A stretch of 64,000 nucleotides of DNA, from positions 33,198,801 to 33,262,800 of the forward strand of contig CM034597.1 of the NCBI GenBank assembly GCA_020091685.1, in the 5' to 3' direction. The notes under the pieces are model-generated. The model saw nothing but the letters and a program-made list of their open reading frames with translations. It was not told where the DNA came from and did not search any database. Below are positions 34,010 to 46,385 of this stretch, in pieces. The translations under genes and the position numbers were made by a program. Numbering within the stretch: the stretch's first letter is position 1; each line of letters opens with the position of its first letter. This DNA is from Lutjanus erythropterus. Its lineage: Eukaryota; Chordata; Actinopteri; Lutjaniformes; Lutjanidae.

Positions 34010-35400
34010 ATTTTCCAATTTGAGTGGTGGACCTTGGGAGTGAGGACACTGTGGAATGTCAGGATATTTTTGGAAAGTAAGGACATTTTAGCTGGTCCTC
34101 TGTCTTTTTTTTTTTTTTGCTCAACAATTTAAGTTGTAGACCTTGAGAGTAAGGACAATGTGGAATGTGAGGACTGTTTCGGGATGTGCGGCCAGTCCTC
34201 ACTTTTCCAACATGTGAGGACACATCCCAAATTTGAGGCTGAGGACATTATGGGGACATCCAGAGCAATGGAATTTGCAATAGGGTCATTAGTCAGGACA
34301 TTATGGGTGGTCCACATGTTGTAGACCTTGAGTGTGGACAGCGTGGATTGTGAGGACTGTTTTAGGATGTGAGGATAGTTTAGCATGTTGTCACACTGTT
34401 TTAAGACCTTGGTAGGAAGGACATTGTGGACTGCAAAGACTCTACTGGAAAAGAAGGACATTTTGGCAGGTCACAAATTTTCCATTGGGCTTTAGACTTT
34501 GACAGTGAGGACATTGTGGAAAGTGAGGACATTTAAGCGGTCCTCAGTTCCTAGTTTGAGTTTCAGGAGATGACTGCAAATACATTTTGAAAGTGAAAAT
34601 ATTGAAGTCTGGCTAAAATGTTATAATTTTTAATTATTTCAAATTTGAATTGTAAAGAGTTGGGACATTTTAGAAAGGGATGACATTTTACATCATCCTT
34701 GTTGTAGAATTGTACACAGTTGTAGAAAGAAAGGACAATTTCTGTCTGGTCCAGCCTTTTTTTCATAAGTAAAGATATTTTGGCTGGTCCTCACATTCCA
34801 ATTTTAAGTTATAGAACTTGAGTAATAATGGCAATGCAGAATACTGCTTTAGGATGTGAGAATATTTTAACTTGTCTTCCAGTTCCAAACTGTGTTTCAA
34901 GGCCTTGATAGAAATGACTTGTCCCCCTTTTCCAATGAAGTCTTTAGAGAGACATTTTGGTTGGTCCTACATTTTCCATTGAGTTTTATACCTTGACAGT
35001 GAGGACATTGTAGAAAGTGGGGACACGTTGGGCAGTCTTCACTTTCAAATTTGAGTTAAGATGAGTGATAAATATATGTTTGAAACAAACAAAATGTTAA
35101 AATTTTTCATAAATTGTTGAATTATTTTAGAAAGTGATGACACCGCTTCCTTGTTCTTGAATTTGAGAACATCAAACTTTTTGGAAAGTGAGGATATCTT
35201 CTCTCTTTTTGTAATCACTTTTCCATTTGGATTTTTGGCTGTAAGTGTGAGATAATTAAGGAATGAGGAGGTACTAAAAGAGAGGGCGATTTTTGGCTGG
35301 TACTCACTGTCAAATTTGTGTTTTAGAAGTGAAAAGCAAGGTTATTATTTGAAATTGATGACATTTTGGCTGCACCTTACATTTTTAAAAGGCTGTTTAG
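34010..35400 (+). repeat. Degenerate minisatellite, GAGGACATTGTGGAA type
   Basis: About 1.4 kb is made of diverged units with the order TTGTAGACCTTGAGAGT, GAGGACATTGTGGAA, GTGAGGACATTTTGG, CTGGTCCTCACTTTTCC. The AGACCTTGA landmark recurs near 34029, 34135, 34319, 34485, 34805 and 34985, giving an overall spacing of about 105-185 bp with half-units of about 80 bp. Arrays of this kind are common in teleost introns and intergenic DNA. The 110-codon minus-strand frame inside (34461-34129) has an internal protein repeat (ILKQSSQSTLS / IPKQSSHSTLS) caused by the array. The end near 35400 passes into a GTTAGGG-like segment. Confidence 0.85.
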
Positions 35401-37303
35401 AGGTTTAGAGGAGCTGCTTTTGATCCTAAAGTCAGAAATAGATTGAGGTAAAATTAGGGGTTTGACGTGATAGTTATGGCTGGAGTTAGGGCTTGCAGTA
35501 TACATCAGTGCAAGTTGGGGTGAAAATTAGCGTGCTACCACCTTCAGAAGTATCTGCGTTGCCTTCAAACAAGGAACAACACAGTCAAGGACAGTTAAAC
35601 CCAGCCTAATTATTATTATTCCCGCGGATGTGAAATTTGCAGCAAAATAACTTTGCATAATTGGTGCAATCCAGGGCCAATTTCCAAGCAACTGCAGAAA
35701 ATTACCATGAAAGATGCATATGTTTAATTATCTTGTATCTGAAACTTTTTGAAAACACACAGGCATTTCCATCCGGGCTGTGAATCTAAAAGCAGGGATT
35801 AAGACCATGCTGTAAAAATATTCATACATTACAAAACCCTTAATTACTTTTAGTCATAGAGGTACTAATGAGAAAAATGAAAAGCATGCACATTAAAAAG
35901 CGACAAATTATTTGACTGAGAAAAAAGAAATCGTTTTCAGGATGTGCTGCAGTCATTTTAGGAACTGATGAACCCGCAGGGCGACGGAGTGGGACTGCTG
36001 ACACCGACTTCAGCTTTCATTCGGACAGACTGTGGAGTTTACGACCATATTCAAGGTGATATTTTAGTTTAGTGTCATCAGTCCCGTTTTCCATAACGCC
36101 GGGCACGATTTGTTTTCCTTTTAATGACCCATCACAGTGAGTGCCCACAATGACTGAGCAAAAAAATAGGAAAAAATGAACACTGTACACTTGAATGACT
36201 ACATTTCTTGTTGTGTGAAGGTCAAAACTTGTCCCTTAAAAAAAAAAACAAAAAAAAACATAACAGCTTCCCAAAAAGCTTTTTGAGGTCACTGTAAAGT
36301 GGAGAAGGTGATCTTGACACATTTTACACATTCCTCAAAAGCTGCAAGTGCAGAGGGAAACTAGATATCATTTGTTCAGAGTGAGAAGTGCTCAGAAGTG
36401 TTTCTCGGCAGAAGACGGTCGGGGAAGGGAGTCTCTGATGCTCCGGCCAGTCTCCTTCTGATTTAGATATGTGGTCATTGGAGGCTTCTCTGACCCAAAT
36501 GGCTTTCCAGAGGCATTCTGGGTGTGAGGATGTAAGCGTGACCAGGTAAAGAGGATCTGTAATTGGAGTAACTTTAACAAGGCTGTTACTTTGCCATAAA
36601 TCATGACAAGTGAAAGTCCTGTGCCCTCTATTCAGTGGCCTGAAATAGTGCTGGAGGAAAAATTAACTCTGCTCTGCTAGAACTTTCCTCTTCAATCCAG
36701 TGGGGGCTTATTGGATTTTATCCTGCCGGGCTACAGTGTGGTTTGTGCTTTGTTGAAACACAGTGAAGCTCTGTGGTAAAGCCCTCACTTTTCATATATG
36801 AAAGAGAAAAAGCACAATTATGCCAGTGCAGCATAACAAGATTTAAAGAAAAGGTTCAATAGACTACATGAGGTTTTTTTTTGTTTCTTTTAATTTTCCA
36901 GATACTCATTTAATTCAAACGTCGCCTCCAGTTGGTTCTTTAAACACCCTGAGTGACAGTGCCTGACTGACTTCTAGCGTAGACGTTGTTAAAACTTTTA
37001 TTTTGGCTGAGTGTTTGAATTTAAAAAACGCCAAGTTTTGGGAACATCTGTCAGACATAAATTTCGGAGAGTCTAGTCAATATACAGCAATTATTTCTAA
37101 TTGTCTCATTGAACATTTATGAAAATTCATCCAACCAAAGCAGTTTCTGATTTGGCAAAAGTGTCCATGCTCAGCTGCTGTCTCTCTTTGAAATAAGAGC
37201 TGTTGATGTCTGACAGTATGGGTCCAACACGTCCACATTCAAACCTGTGTTCCAGATTTTCAGTCTTATTTGGCGTGTGGTCATTTTTATTATTTACGTG
37301 GTA
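35401..37303. other. Interval without recognised gene
   Basis: This is single-copy-looking DNA with A runs at 36237-36260. Short frames only. A candidate conserved block is listed at 35610-35780. Confidence 0.4.
35610..35780. promoter_or_regulatory. Possible conserved noncoding element
   Basis: It contains CTTTGCATAATTGG (octamer/SOX-like pairing), GATGCATATGTTTAATTATC and CCAATTTCCAAGC in a repeat-free context. It is suggestive of an enhancer, without proof. Confidence 0.2.
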
Positions 37304-38536
37304 CAACCCCAATTCCAGATAGCTGGATCATTGTGTAAAACATGAATAAAATGGAATGCAGTAATTTGCAAACCCCTTTTGTCTTACTGAATACAGTATA
37401 AAGACAAGATATTTAACATTCAAACTGATATTTTTATTGTAATACTCAGTCTGAATTCAATGCCTGCAAGATATTAAAAAAAAAGTTTGTCACAGCGGCA
37501 ACAAAAGACTGGGAAAGTTGTAGAGTGCTGAAAAACACCTCACCTTCTGGAACTTTAGAAGGGTAAACAGGTTAATTGGCAGCAGGTGACAGTATTATGA
37601 TATGATACGAAAGGAGTATCCTCAAAAGGCTCAGCGGTTCACAAGCATGGATGGGATGAGGTACAACCCTTTGTGAAAAACATTTCTCAATGCATCTGCA
37701 AAGAATTTAGGGATTTTCACCATCTGCACTCCATAATATCATTAAAAGATTCAGAGAAACCTCTGCATGTAAAAGGTAAGGCTGAAAACCAGCATTCAAT
37801 ACCCATGACTTTTGACCCCTCAGGCAGCGCTGGATTAAAAACCGTATTAAAAACCCACATAATTGTGTAAAGGATATTACATGGGCTTGAGAATGGGTTT
37901 GTTGCTGCATCTACAAATGCAAGTTAAGACTGTTCCATGCAAAATGAAAGCCGTACATCAGGGGCCCAAGCTCATCTGAGAGGGACTGATGCAAACTGGA
38001 AAAGTGTGCTGTGGCCTGACGATGTTTTTGTAAATCAAGGATGTCTTGTTCTACACATTAAAGAGGAAGAAGACTGTCCAGATTGTTACCGGTGCTAACT
38101 TCAAAAGCCAGCATCTGTGATGGTATGGTTGTGGTATGAGCACCCGTGGCATAGCTCACTGTCACATCTGTAGAGGCCCCATTAATGCTGAAAGGTACAA
38201 ACAGGTTTTGGAGCAACATATGCTGCCATCCAGACAATATCCTCTTCTGGGACGTCCCTGCGTATGTCAGCAAGATAATGCCAAAACATGTTACAACAAT
38301 GTGGTTTCATAGTAAAAAAAAGTTCAATTAGTTGTTGTTAAAAAAGATGTTGATGTAACACAGTGGTTAACTAATCTGTCCCAACCTTTTTGGAAAATGT
38401 TGCAGGCATCAGACAGGTCTTTGTCTTTGTCCATATTCAATTGAATATTGGTCAAATTCTGTTCAAATTCAGTCAGATTGATCTATGTTTTGCGCAACAT
38501 CCCAACTCTTACAGGGTCAAGGAATTGTCAGGGTTG
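37304..38536 (+). mobile_element. Tc1-like DNA transposon relic, plus orientation
   Basis: The element begins CAACCCCAATTCC directly after a TA (37302-37303) and ends around GGAATTGTCAGGGTTG, the inverted end. Subterminal blocks GCAGTAATTTGCAAACCCC and TTTAACATTCAAACTGATA match the relic at 1516-2380. The interior carries the decayed transposase gene. An N-terminal part (NISQCICKEFRDFHHLHS, then DSEKPLHVKGKAENQHSI; 37673-37870) corresponds to the paired helix-turn-helix region. Downstream stretches such as TGGAAAAGTGTGCTGTGG and CCAGCATCTGTGATGGTATG come from the catalytic domain. Stops and deletions are frequent and the last third of the gene is missing, so it is inactive. It keeps more of the gene than the 1516-2380 copy. 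Confidence 0.88.
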
Positions 38537-40611
38537 GACCCAAATGCAGACCATGCAGACGGGACTCCATTGGACTCCAACATGTTCACATGCACGCACT
38601 TCCAGATTTCCAGTCCTATTCTGGGTCTGGTCATTTTATCATTTAGATTGTATATGAAAAACCTACTTTTCAGGGTTTTATATATTATTTTTATCATATC
38701 ATAATGACTAGTGTAAGACTGTAATTTCACTGAGTAGATCAGCACTACATAATTGTCAGTTTTATATCACTATGGTGCAGAACTAGTGTTTACATGCCAC
38801 AGTCTACCAGTTTCCGTGAGTGCCCCAGCTCCAGATTTCTTGCACCCAGGTTAAGCTGGGTCTCCCAAACCAATATATGATGTTTACAAGAGAAAACATA
38901 GCTGGATACTCCAGGTAATGTGCGTATAAACACACTCATTGCATCTGTTCTGCCTGTAAGGACAATGATGCATTATTTATATGTGAGCACCAGCAGTGAT
39001 TGCAGGTTGTCAGGCCACAGAGGGCATCAGAAAAGGTCTGCAGAAACTAGAATAATGTGACGGCATGCAGGGACTGTTATAGACACTACAATAAAGTGAG
39101 GGGAGACGTGATGGAAAGACGACCCCGTCAGCCTTTTGTTGCTGTAAAAACTCATCTAGTCTGATGAAAAGTCAGAAGAGGAAGCTTGTCTGTACATGTG
39201 TCTCAGCGATCCATCTTCTGAGAAATTATGAGTAAACTGTAACCATGGATATCTGGTGTGAGACTGAAAAATAATGCAATCTAATACTAATAAGTGTACA
39301 AGTGACAACATATGCTGATGTAGAAATGTAGAGAAGAAAACTGAAGAAATACAAAGAAGAAAATAAAAAAAAAAACATCTGAGCAAAAGCAGAAATACTG
39401 ATTGAGCACTCTACACTACACTTCATGTTAAGGGTAGTGTTATATTAAATGTATTAATAGTAATATAATGACGGGTGCAATAGTCTAACTGACAAGTGTG
39501 GGCGAGAGATCCAGATTGAAGTATAAGTGCAGCGCCGTGAGTCGAGCATAAGCTTTCAGTTTACTTTAATAAATACCCTTTTAACTAAACTACTCTTATT
39601 TGCATCGTTGAGAGCATCATCCTCATGCTGAGCTGTAAAGCATCTGCAAATAAAATTTTGAATGCTGGATAATTAAGGACCTTTAAGGATGGAGTCAGTT
39701 GCCAGCCTGAGACATTTCTGCCCCAGGGGCCTCATTTATTTATTGAAACATATTCAAACCAATTCAGATTTATACAAATACAATACTGCATATGCAGAAA
39801 TATGTGGAAAACTAATTATTTGTGAACTTTGAAGAAGTGCGAGCTTTGAAACTAACTGGCAACACAAAAGTTAGAAATTGCCAAAGCTCAGGTTTGTTTA
39901 TTGTCTCAGTACCATCTGCACTAATTACTTCCGGCACTGCCTAGGATTCTGTAAATATATCAGTACAGTGTGGTTTATATTACTCATTATATACTAAATC
40001 TCATGTATGCATATTTTGCTATAATGTTCAAGGGTAGCTGAGGAACACAGTGGCTTCCTCCAACAGGGAAATGACACAGCTCTGTGAGAACTAATGCAGA
40101 GTGACTTCCCCATTCACACTCTATTAGTCTGATTATGCCATTTAATAGGGTTGATGATAAAATTAGTTCTATGAAGATATAATAATTGTAATCACAGAGG
40201 CTTAATTAATTGGTTAAATAAGTAAAGGATGCTTGAAACCTGCTCAGTCATGGTGTGTCATACAGTTCAATGTTTGTTTTCATGAGAGGAAATAATGACG
40301 AATGGGTGAATGAATAAGCCACACACAGGTGTTCAAACTTTATAGATAAAAGAATCTTTTTTGTAGAACATGGCTAAATGGACACACATAGGTGAAGTCT
40401 GATGTATGTGCAGACTAGAAAACATCAATTAGGATATTTGGCACATATTTTTACAGGGTTTTTTTTGTTTGTTTTTGTGATATCTTTAAAGGATAACAAT
40501 TGCATGCCCAAAAATGAATACTGCAGTCCAAACAGAGAGTTGGAGCCATGGACTGTATATTAAATAGATTGAAATCCTTAAATACAGGCTATGAATGAAC
40601 TGAGTTGTTTG
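38537..40611. other. Interval without recognised gene
   Basis: Only short frames are present (76-104 codons), with no domain. From 40535 the text GGAGCCATGGACTGTATATT resembles a common teleost repeat word. It may be the unshared left part of the repeat that follows. Confidence 0.35.
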
Positions 40612-41060
40612 ACCCTGGCCCCTCCTCCACAGACTCGAGGAAGCTCAGGCAGGCTGCAGGAGCTCCACACGAGCTCCACATTGTAATTTGACAACTCTGT
40701 CAGTTCTCAGTTAATGTAAAGTTAAGCCTGCTATCCTGAAAACAAAAGCCAGATGCGCTGGAGTTGGAATTCACAGACTGCCTGCCAGAATCAGTTAACA
40801 TATTTCTTAATTTAACCGTTATAAACATCTACTCCTGCAAGATTATTACTGATTTCTTACAACAATAAGCAGACGCTTACTTATTCGGTGAACATTGTGC
40901 AACTTGAACTCTAATTAACATGAAACACACAACAACTTGAAACACAAGTTTTAAACCTGACACAGCAGCTGTCAGAGAAGTGAGTATTTCAATTTAGCAT
41001 GTTTCCTTAATCTCTGATGACATATTGTGCTAATTTTACAGTTTATTAGTGTAAATATTT
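40612..41060 (+). repeat. Dispersed repeat R2, copy 2
   Basis: This is the same orientation and block order as 32450-32935, about 8.2 kb away: AGGAAGCTCAGGCAGGCTGC, AAGCCTGCTATCCTGAAAAC, TAAACATCTACTCCTGCAAG, GTTTCCTTAATCTCTGATGA. Substitutions and short indels are scattered throughout, which points to independent insertions or an old duplication. Confidence 0.88.
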
Positions 41061-43404
41061 GTCAGCTTTCTCCTTTAATATGGAAAAACGTAAGGCTTCT
41101 GGTTAATTAAAACACCTTTTTTAAATGTAGATGTCCAATCAGTGTTGATTGTAAATGTAGTTGATTGAAGCTCTAATATTGAGAGTGTACATTGATGTAG
41201 TTTGTGTTCAGGAGGAAGTACAGGATGTTTCAGCTTGGATTTCTAGTCTCCACCTCTGGGTAGCCAGGGGGTGTACTAAATGGCTATATTTGTCACTTAA
41301 TGCTATGTTTTGGCCAACAAAGTGTAGCAATACCTGCAACAATGACTGGACATCCACATACAAAGTGGTGAATTGTCAGTTTAATCATACTAGCTACAGC
41401 ACCCTCAGTAACTCTTACTGCTCACGGCTTTGACTGAGAACGACATGCCAGTGTGGAGCTCCACCAATCACCATCAATCATCAGAGGTCAGCGAAAACTT
41501 TCTCAGTACTCACAATGACTTCATACAGATTGCGGTGGATGCGCTAATTGTTAATCACTTTTCTTCCTAATTAAAAATTAATTTTTGAAGGTGGTGCCCT
41601 TCAGCCTCAGCCGCTGTTGCCATGGAGAAGCCAATCAAAGGCACAAATGAGAGCTGCAGCAAAAGTGAAAAACTTAATTGCTGCAACTTTGAATAAGACA
41701 CTGCTCCATTGTTCTGAATTAATTCAAAGCAGAGGTTTGGATTGTCTATCTTGATACAGTGCTGACGTTTAAATTGTATTTTGAGAGAGTCAGACAATCT
41801 GTGAAGCAATCACCTTGTGCCACGATGATACATGAAACCAGTTCCTTGGGAAAAAATGCATTGTTAAATTCAATCAAAGCTAATATAAGATTTGAGCAGT
41901 CCAACTTAATTAAACTGTCTTTTAGGACAAAATTGACTATTTGTGTTTCTCCATGAAAGTTTTATGTGCGCATCCTGTAAGTCATTATTTTGTCCAAAAG
42001 TTAAATGCAGCAACCAGGATGAGACACCAACTTAAATCGTCTAATTCAGACTGCCAAAGCCTCATATTTAACTTTCACTAAATTTAAGAATGCATTCTTA
42101 CACAAAAAAAGATGACAGTGAATTTCCTCGTGCAGGGTAACTGGACTGTCAAGGACTTGCTTCAAGACTGCAATGGATAGGCGTTAGATTGCTGCAACCA
42201 TTAACTCCCTAAACATCTAAATATATACAGCAGTAGTGTATTAGAACAGACTGGGGAAAAAAAATGTAAATATTCTTCAGCGTGAACTCAGAAATTGAAA
42301 ATGAACTGATTTAAACAAATAAATATATTATCAGTTGTTTCCAAAGCGTAATTTTAGCTTCTGGTTGCTGTAGAGCACACAACAGGACCTTAAGCACAAC
42401 TGATCATCTTCTGTACTGATTAACCAACTGGATAATGTTGTCTTATTTGCAAAAATGTGTTCACATCATCTGTGCAAAAAGGATCTGAGCTCAGCTCTGC
42501 TTGGGAAATATTCAGCTGGTCACTGCGTAGTGTACAGTGTGTTGATGCAAATAGAAGGCAGTGAAACCTTCACCCCGCCAAGCCTGCCTGGAGACCATAA
42601 AGCTGCATCTGTAGACCGGTTTAATGAGCCATCTTGTGTCGGAAGATGAGGGCTTTATTTCAGGAGCAATAAAAAAAAATACGTCTCTTATTGCTCCACA
42701 CTTCCCAAGCCGAACCTTTGAAATGCTAAGACCTTTCTTTTCCTCATCTTATTATTTCCTCTAAGGTCACAATGAGTGTAGACTTCACCGGAAGGAATGG
42801 CCGCTAATTGCAATCATGATTTCACAGTGACTTACCCTATAATTTTTGCCCTTTTTTGGAGAACAAGACACATTATACGTAGAGATTCAATGTTAAAGTT
42901 CACCTGCTCCCAAGCTGGATAAATAATTAGCAACTCAGTGGGAAGTAGCAGCTAATACAGCAATTACCTTTTCCAATACCTTGATTATCACTAAAAGGTT
43001 TCTGCAGGTTCAGAGGGAGTGCTGCTGCTGAGAACTGCTCCCATTTGCTATTCATTGACTTCTTTGATTTAGGCGCTGGGCCTGAGCTCATTAAAAAGAG
43101 ACCATTACAGATTGAAAAAGGAAATGTAATAGCCAGTGTATCTCCACTGTATATCCACTGGTTTGAGATCTTAAACGACTTCATCCACCTTCAAAAAAGA
43201 CGCTATGTTGTTGAGATTTATCTAAAATTGATGTGACAGTGGAGATTAAAAATAAAGTCTATTCCAAACAAGATTCTTTTCCTGAAAGAACAAAGAGATA
43301 CCTTAAAATAAAGCTATTAACTTTAAAATCTCTTGGTAGTACAGGAGCCTTCTTTACTACAGATTTGAAGTTTTAGTATTGGACATTTCACTTAGGATCT
43401 CTTA
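41061..43404. other. Interval without recognised gene
   Basis: No coding or repeat signature is recognised. The part 42715-42850 is repeat-free with CCGCTAATTGCAATCATGAT and could be conserved. An A run lies at 42667-42677. Confidence 0.35.
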
Positions 43405-43657
43405 AGGTGTGGATTGACACAACCTCTGAGATACCTTTGAGAGCCGTATAAAATGGGCTTGCTTCTCCAGATAGAATGAATTATTTACTTTTTTCAGATG
43501 TCGACCATAAAAACGACCTTGTCCCCAACTCCTCTGTGGTTTGGTATGTAATTGAACGATTTTTAATCAATAAATTGTAAATTTCATGATAGGTCCCCTG
43601 TGGAACGACCTCCTGATGGGTTCAATGCCTTTGACTCACTAAGACTGGATGTAACAC
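43405..43657 (+). repeat. Dispersed repeat R3, copy 1
   Basis: It matches 45735-45999 in the same orientation: GACACAACCTCTGAGA, TTACTTTTTTCAGATGTC, ACCATAAAAACG, TTTTTAATCAATAAATTGTA, GGTCCCCTGTGGAAC and TGCCTTTGACTCACTAAGAC. Identity is high for such short AT-rich blocks. Here the flanks of the second copy, including its GTCGACTA words, are absent. Confidence 0.88.
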
Positions 43658-43741
43658 GGGACTACTGTCCTCGAAGACATGGTCAACAGTGAAGGTCGTC
43701 TTTCTTTCCAAGGCTTTTTCAAGAATCTTGGTTTAATTTGT

Positions 43742-44010
43742 ATGGAAGCTCATTGCATTGACTCGAAAAAAAAAAGCTCTCTTTTTCCTGAATTTATGAG
43801 ATGGACACACCGGAGCTTGCTGGAGGCTGGTTATCGGCTTTGGGATGGACTCTGGCTGTAGGGCTGAGAGCCAGCCCTGGGCATGGAGAGCCTGCTGGAG
43901 GTATCTCACAGTTTCAGAAAAACATTGCCCTTTTTTTTCATGAAAAATCATCTCACAAAGTCAGAAAAACAGAGCCCTTTTTTTCTCAAGTGAACGCAAT
44001 AAGCCTCCAT
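43742..44010. repeat. Large imperfect inverted repeat with duplicated right arm
   Basis: The left arm (43742-43804: ATGGAAGCTCATTGCATTGA ... GAATTTATGAGATGG) is complementary to the right arm (43949-44010: CATCTCACAAAGTCAG ... GAACGCAATAAGCCTCCAT). The central spacer of about 145 bp holds a second, tandem right-arm-like copy at 43902-43941 (TATCTCACAGTTTCAGAAAA, then a T run). The frames on both strands here are products of the symmetry. It may be a MITE or foldback element and lies just after repeat R3. Confidence 0.75.
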
Positions 44011-44015
44011 TATTT

Positions 44016-45484
44016 TGGCCTCCTTAGTTTTTTTTTCATATACTTGTAACTTAGAACCAAAATGAGAATTAATAAAGTGCCTTGGGATTCCTTTCCAGCT
44101 TCACGTCCCCTGATAACACTACTTTTTATTGGAACTGAAGGACTGGTCTCTATAAAACTTTAAAATCTTACATAACCTTAACAAACTTTCTTTTACATTG
44201 GTCTGCAAAAATAAATTACAGGTCTTCATTTGGACTGGAAGTGGACTCAAATATAGTCTGGCAAAATATTTAATTAGCCCCTGACCTCTAATATGACAGA
44301 TAGAAGCATTTTATAATTGAAGGGAAATGACCGACAGTCTAATGTTTTGTTGACTCATCCATCTGCCCTGACTTCCTTTCAGTGTCGTTCTATAACAGCA
44401 TCACCTGATATAATAACTATGACCGCAAGAGGGCTTTGTTGCTTTAAATCTTATTGGAATGACTTATCCTGCCATTCTTCTTGGAGAGGACAGTCTTGCA
44501 ACATTTAAGCAAGTTTTGCAGGTCTGTCATAACACCCACACTTGAACTATTGAGCATCTAAAAGCATTTTCACATCTGTAGCTTGGCTTGCTGAATTTTA
44601 TTCTTGGTGCAGTTTGTGTTTACATTGACTTTTTACAAACCCAAAAGAAAAAGAGAAGGAAACATGCAGTTTTACAAACTGACAGGGAACTCACTGATTG
44701 GATAGTTTTGGCGATTGTCATCCTGCCTCAACACTGCATCATCAAGACCCAAGTGGGAAAATCAAATTCCTATGACTGACAGAGGTTCATGCAGCAGTTT
44801 AATGCTTCAGATGTGTATATTTAAGCTCGCAAAGAAATAACCAACTATATGCATTATTTAGCAAATTCCAGCATATTATGACTAATGACTGACAGATAGA
44901 AACGGGATGAAAAGGAGGAGTCTTGTAGCTTACAGGACACTGCGCACCTCGCTGACCTTCTGTGGCCGGCATGTTACTGTCCACACAGAGACAGTGTGCT
45001 GCAGCTCTCCGTCTGCCAGCCCGACTACATAACTTTATGTATTGAGTTTGCAGAAGTGTTGGGAGGAGAAGAAAAGAATAAGAAGACGGCACTGGGGTTT
45101 TTTTATTTTTCCTTATTCAAAGAGTTAGAGAGAGGAGGAGGGAGGGGGGAGGAAGCGCATCTCTGCTCTTCATCCGACTTTTTTCATTAGTGTGACATAA
45201 TACAGTGGTACTAATGTGGGATCGTTGTCACACAATTTTTAATCAGACAGAGCACACAGAGTAGGATACAAGCACAGCAGTTTGAACAGCTTTTGACCCG
45301 TTAATCTGGGAAAATACCAACACAGAGATACTTACCTGTTACTAATTGAATTTCATAAATAAAGGCTATGATCAATTATACAATCGCCTCCTGAACAGAT
45401 TTAATGATTAGCTGATGGATTTATTAGCAGTTAAGCTTTTGAAATCATGCTAAAGACACATCCACATCATTATCATAAAAGTTG
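44016..45484. other. Interval without recognised gene
   Basis: No gene is recognised. The part 44940-45170 is GC-richer and purine-rich at its end (GAGAGGAGGAGGGAGGGGGG), and short frames there look incidental. Confidence 0.35.
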
Positions 45485-45605
45485 GTTCGGCACCGCACGG
45501 AGGCCCACCTTTTCAGGTGGGTTCGGTCCGGGTCTTTGGTCCAGACCAAGGTTTGATTGACAGCTTTCACACCACCTCGAAAGAACCGCACTAAACTTAA
45601 TTAAC
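45485..45605 (+). repeat. Teleost DNA-element fragment (GGTCCGG...AACCGCAC)
   Basis: The phrases GGTTCGGCACCGCACGGAGG, GTTCGGTCCGGGTC, GTCCAGACCAAGGTTTGATT, GACAGCTTTCACACC and AAAGAACCGCACTAAAC belong to a repeat vocabulary I associate with a fish DNA transposon fragment. The superfamily is not determined. Confidence 0.5.
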
Positions 45606-45671
45606 TTTTTTTGTTGTTTTTTTTGGTGTTATTGTTCTCTTTTTTTCAGAAGTCAGTAGCAATCTATAATA

Positions 45672-46385
45672 AAATTACGGGTGCCATCGACTAAAGATCT
45701 TCCTCGTCGACTAGCAGTCATCAGTTCAAGCCATTAAAATGCGGCTTGACACGACCTCTGAGACACCTCAGAGAGCCATATAAAATGGCCTTTCTTCTCC
45801 ACTTAAAATTAATGATTTACTTTTTTCAGATGTCAACCATAAAAACGGCCTTGAAACATACGGGTGCTATTGTCACCAACCCCTTGGTGGATTGACATTT
45901 TTTAATCAATAAATTGTAATAAATTTCATGATTGGTCCCCTGTGGAACAACCTCTCGATGGGCTCAATGCCTTTGACTCACTAAGACTGGACGTAACCTG
46001 GAATTTATGTCTTAGTCGTTGTACATTTATGACATTGATTTAAATATTTCAATACATAATTTTGAGGCACAAAGCAAGCTGCCTTTTAAATGCTAACGGC
46101 AAAAAGGGCAATGAATTTGAATGTGTTATAACAACCAGCAGGAAGATGGACTGATCAACACGATGGATGATACAAATGAAGTCATATAGTTATAAAATCA
46201 CCTCACTTACAGCACAGTTAGGTCTGTGAGGCAACAATGCCCCAGGCCTAATGACAAAGTGCAGCTCCTGAATGGAATCCGAGGTGGGTTTTTTTTTTTT
46301 TTTTTTTTTTCTGAGAGTAATGAAAAAATGATGGACGTGGTCGACTAAGACTCTTGGACCCTCTAACGATTAAGTCAATTCAATT
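45672..46385 (+). mobile_element. Putative non-autonomous DNA element containing R3 copy 2
   Basis: The left part reads ACGGGTGCCATCGACTAAAG then CTCGTCGACTAGCAGTCATC, which resembles a hAT-type terminus. The right part has GTGGTCGACTAAGACTCTTG near 46338. These GTCGACTA words at both sides suggest related ends in an element of about 0.7 kb. R3 copy 2 (45735-45999) is internal. A 22-base T run lies at 46289-46310. No transposase is seen. The termini and superfamily are inference. Confidence 0.45.
45735..45999 (+). repeat. Dispersed repeat R3, copy 2
   Basis: It is collinear with 43405-43657 about 2.3 kb upstream, with an extra insertion of about 20 bp near 45862-45880. It lies within the putative GTCGACTA element. 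Confidence 0.88.

Noticed and set aside
34129-34461. 110-codon minus-strand frame with internal protein repeats
   Set aside because: The peptide repeats are a direct result of the DNA minisatellite.
43679-44049. Overlapping frames on both strands
   Set aside because: Explained by the large inverted repeat.
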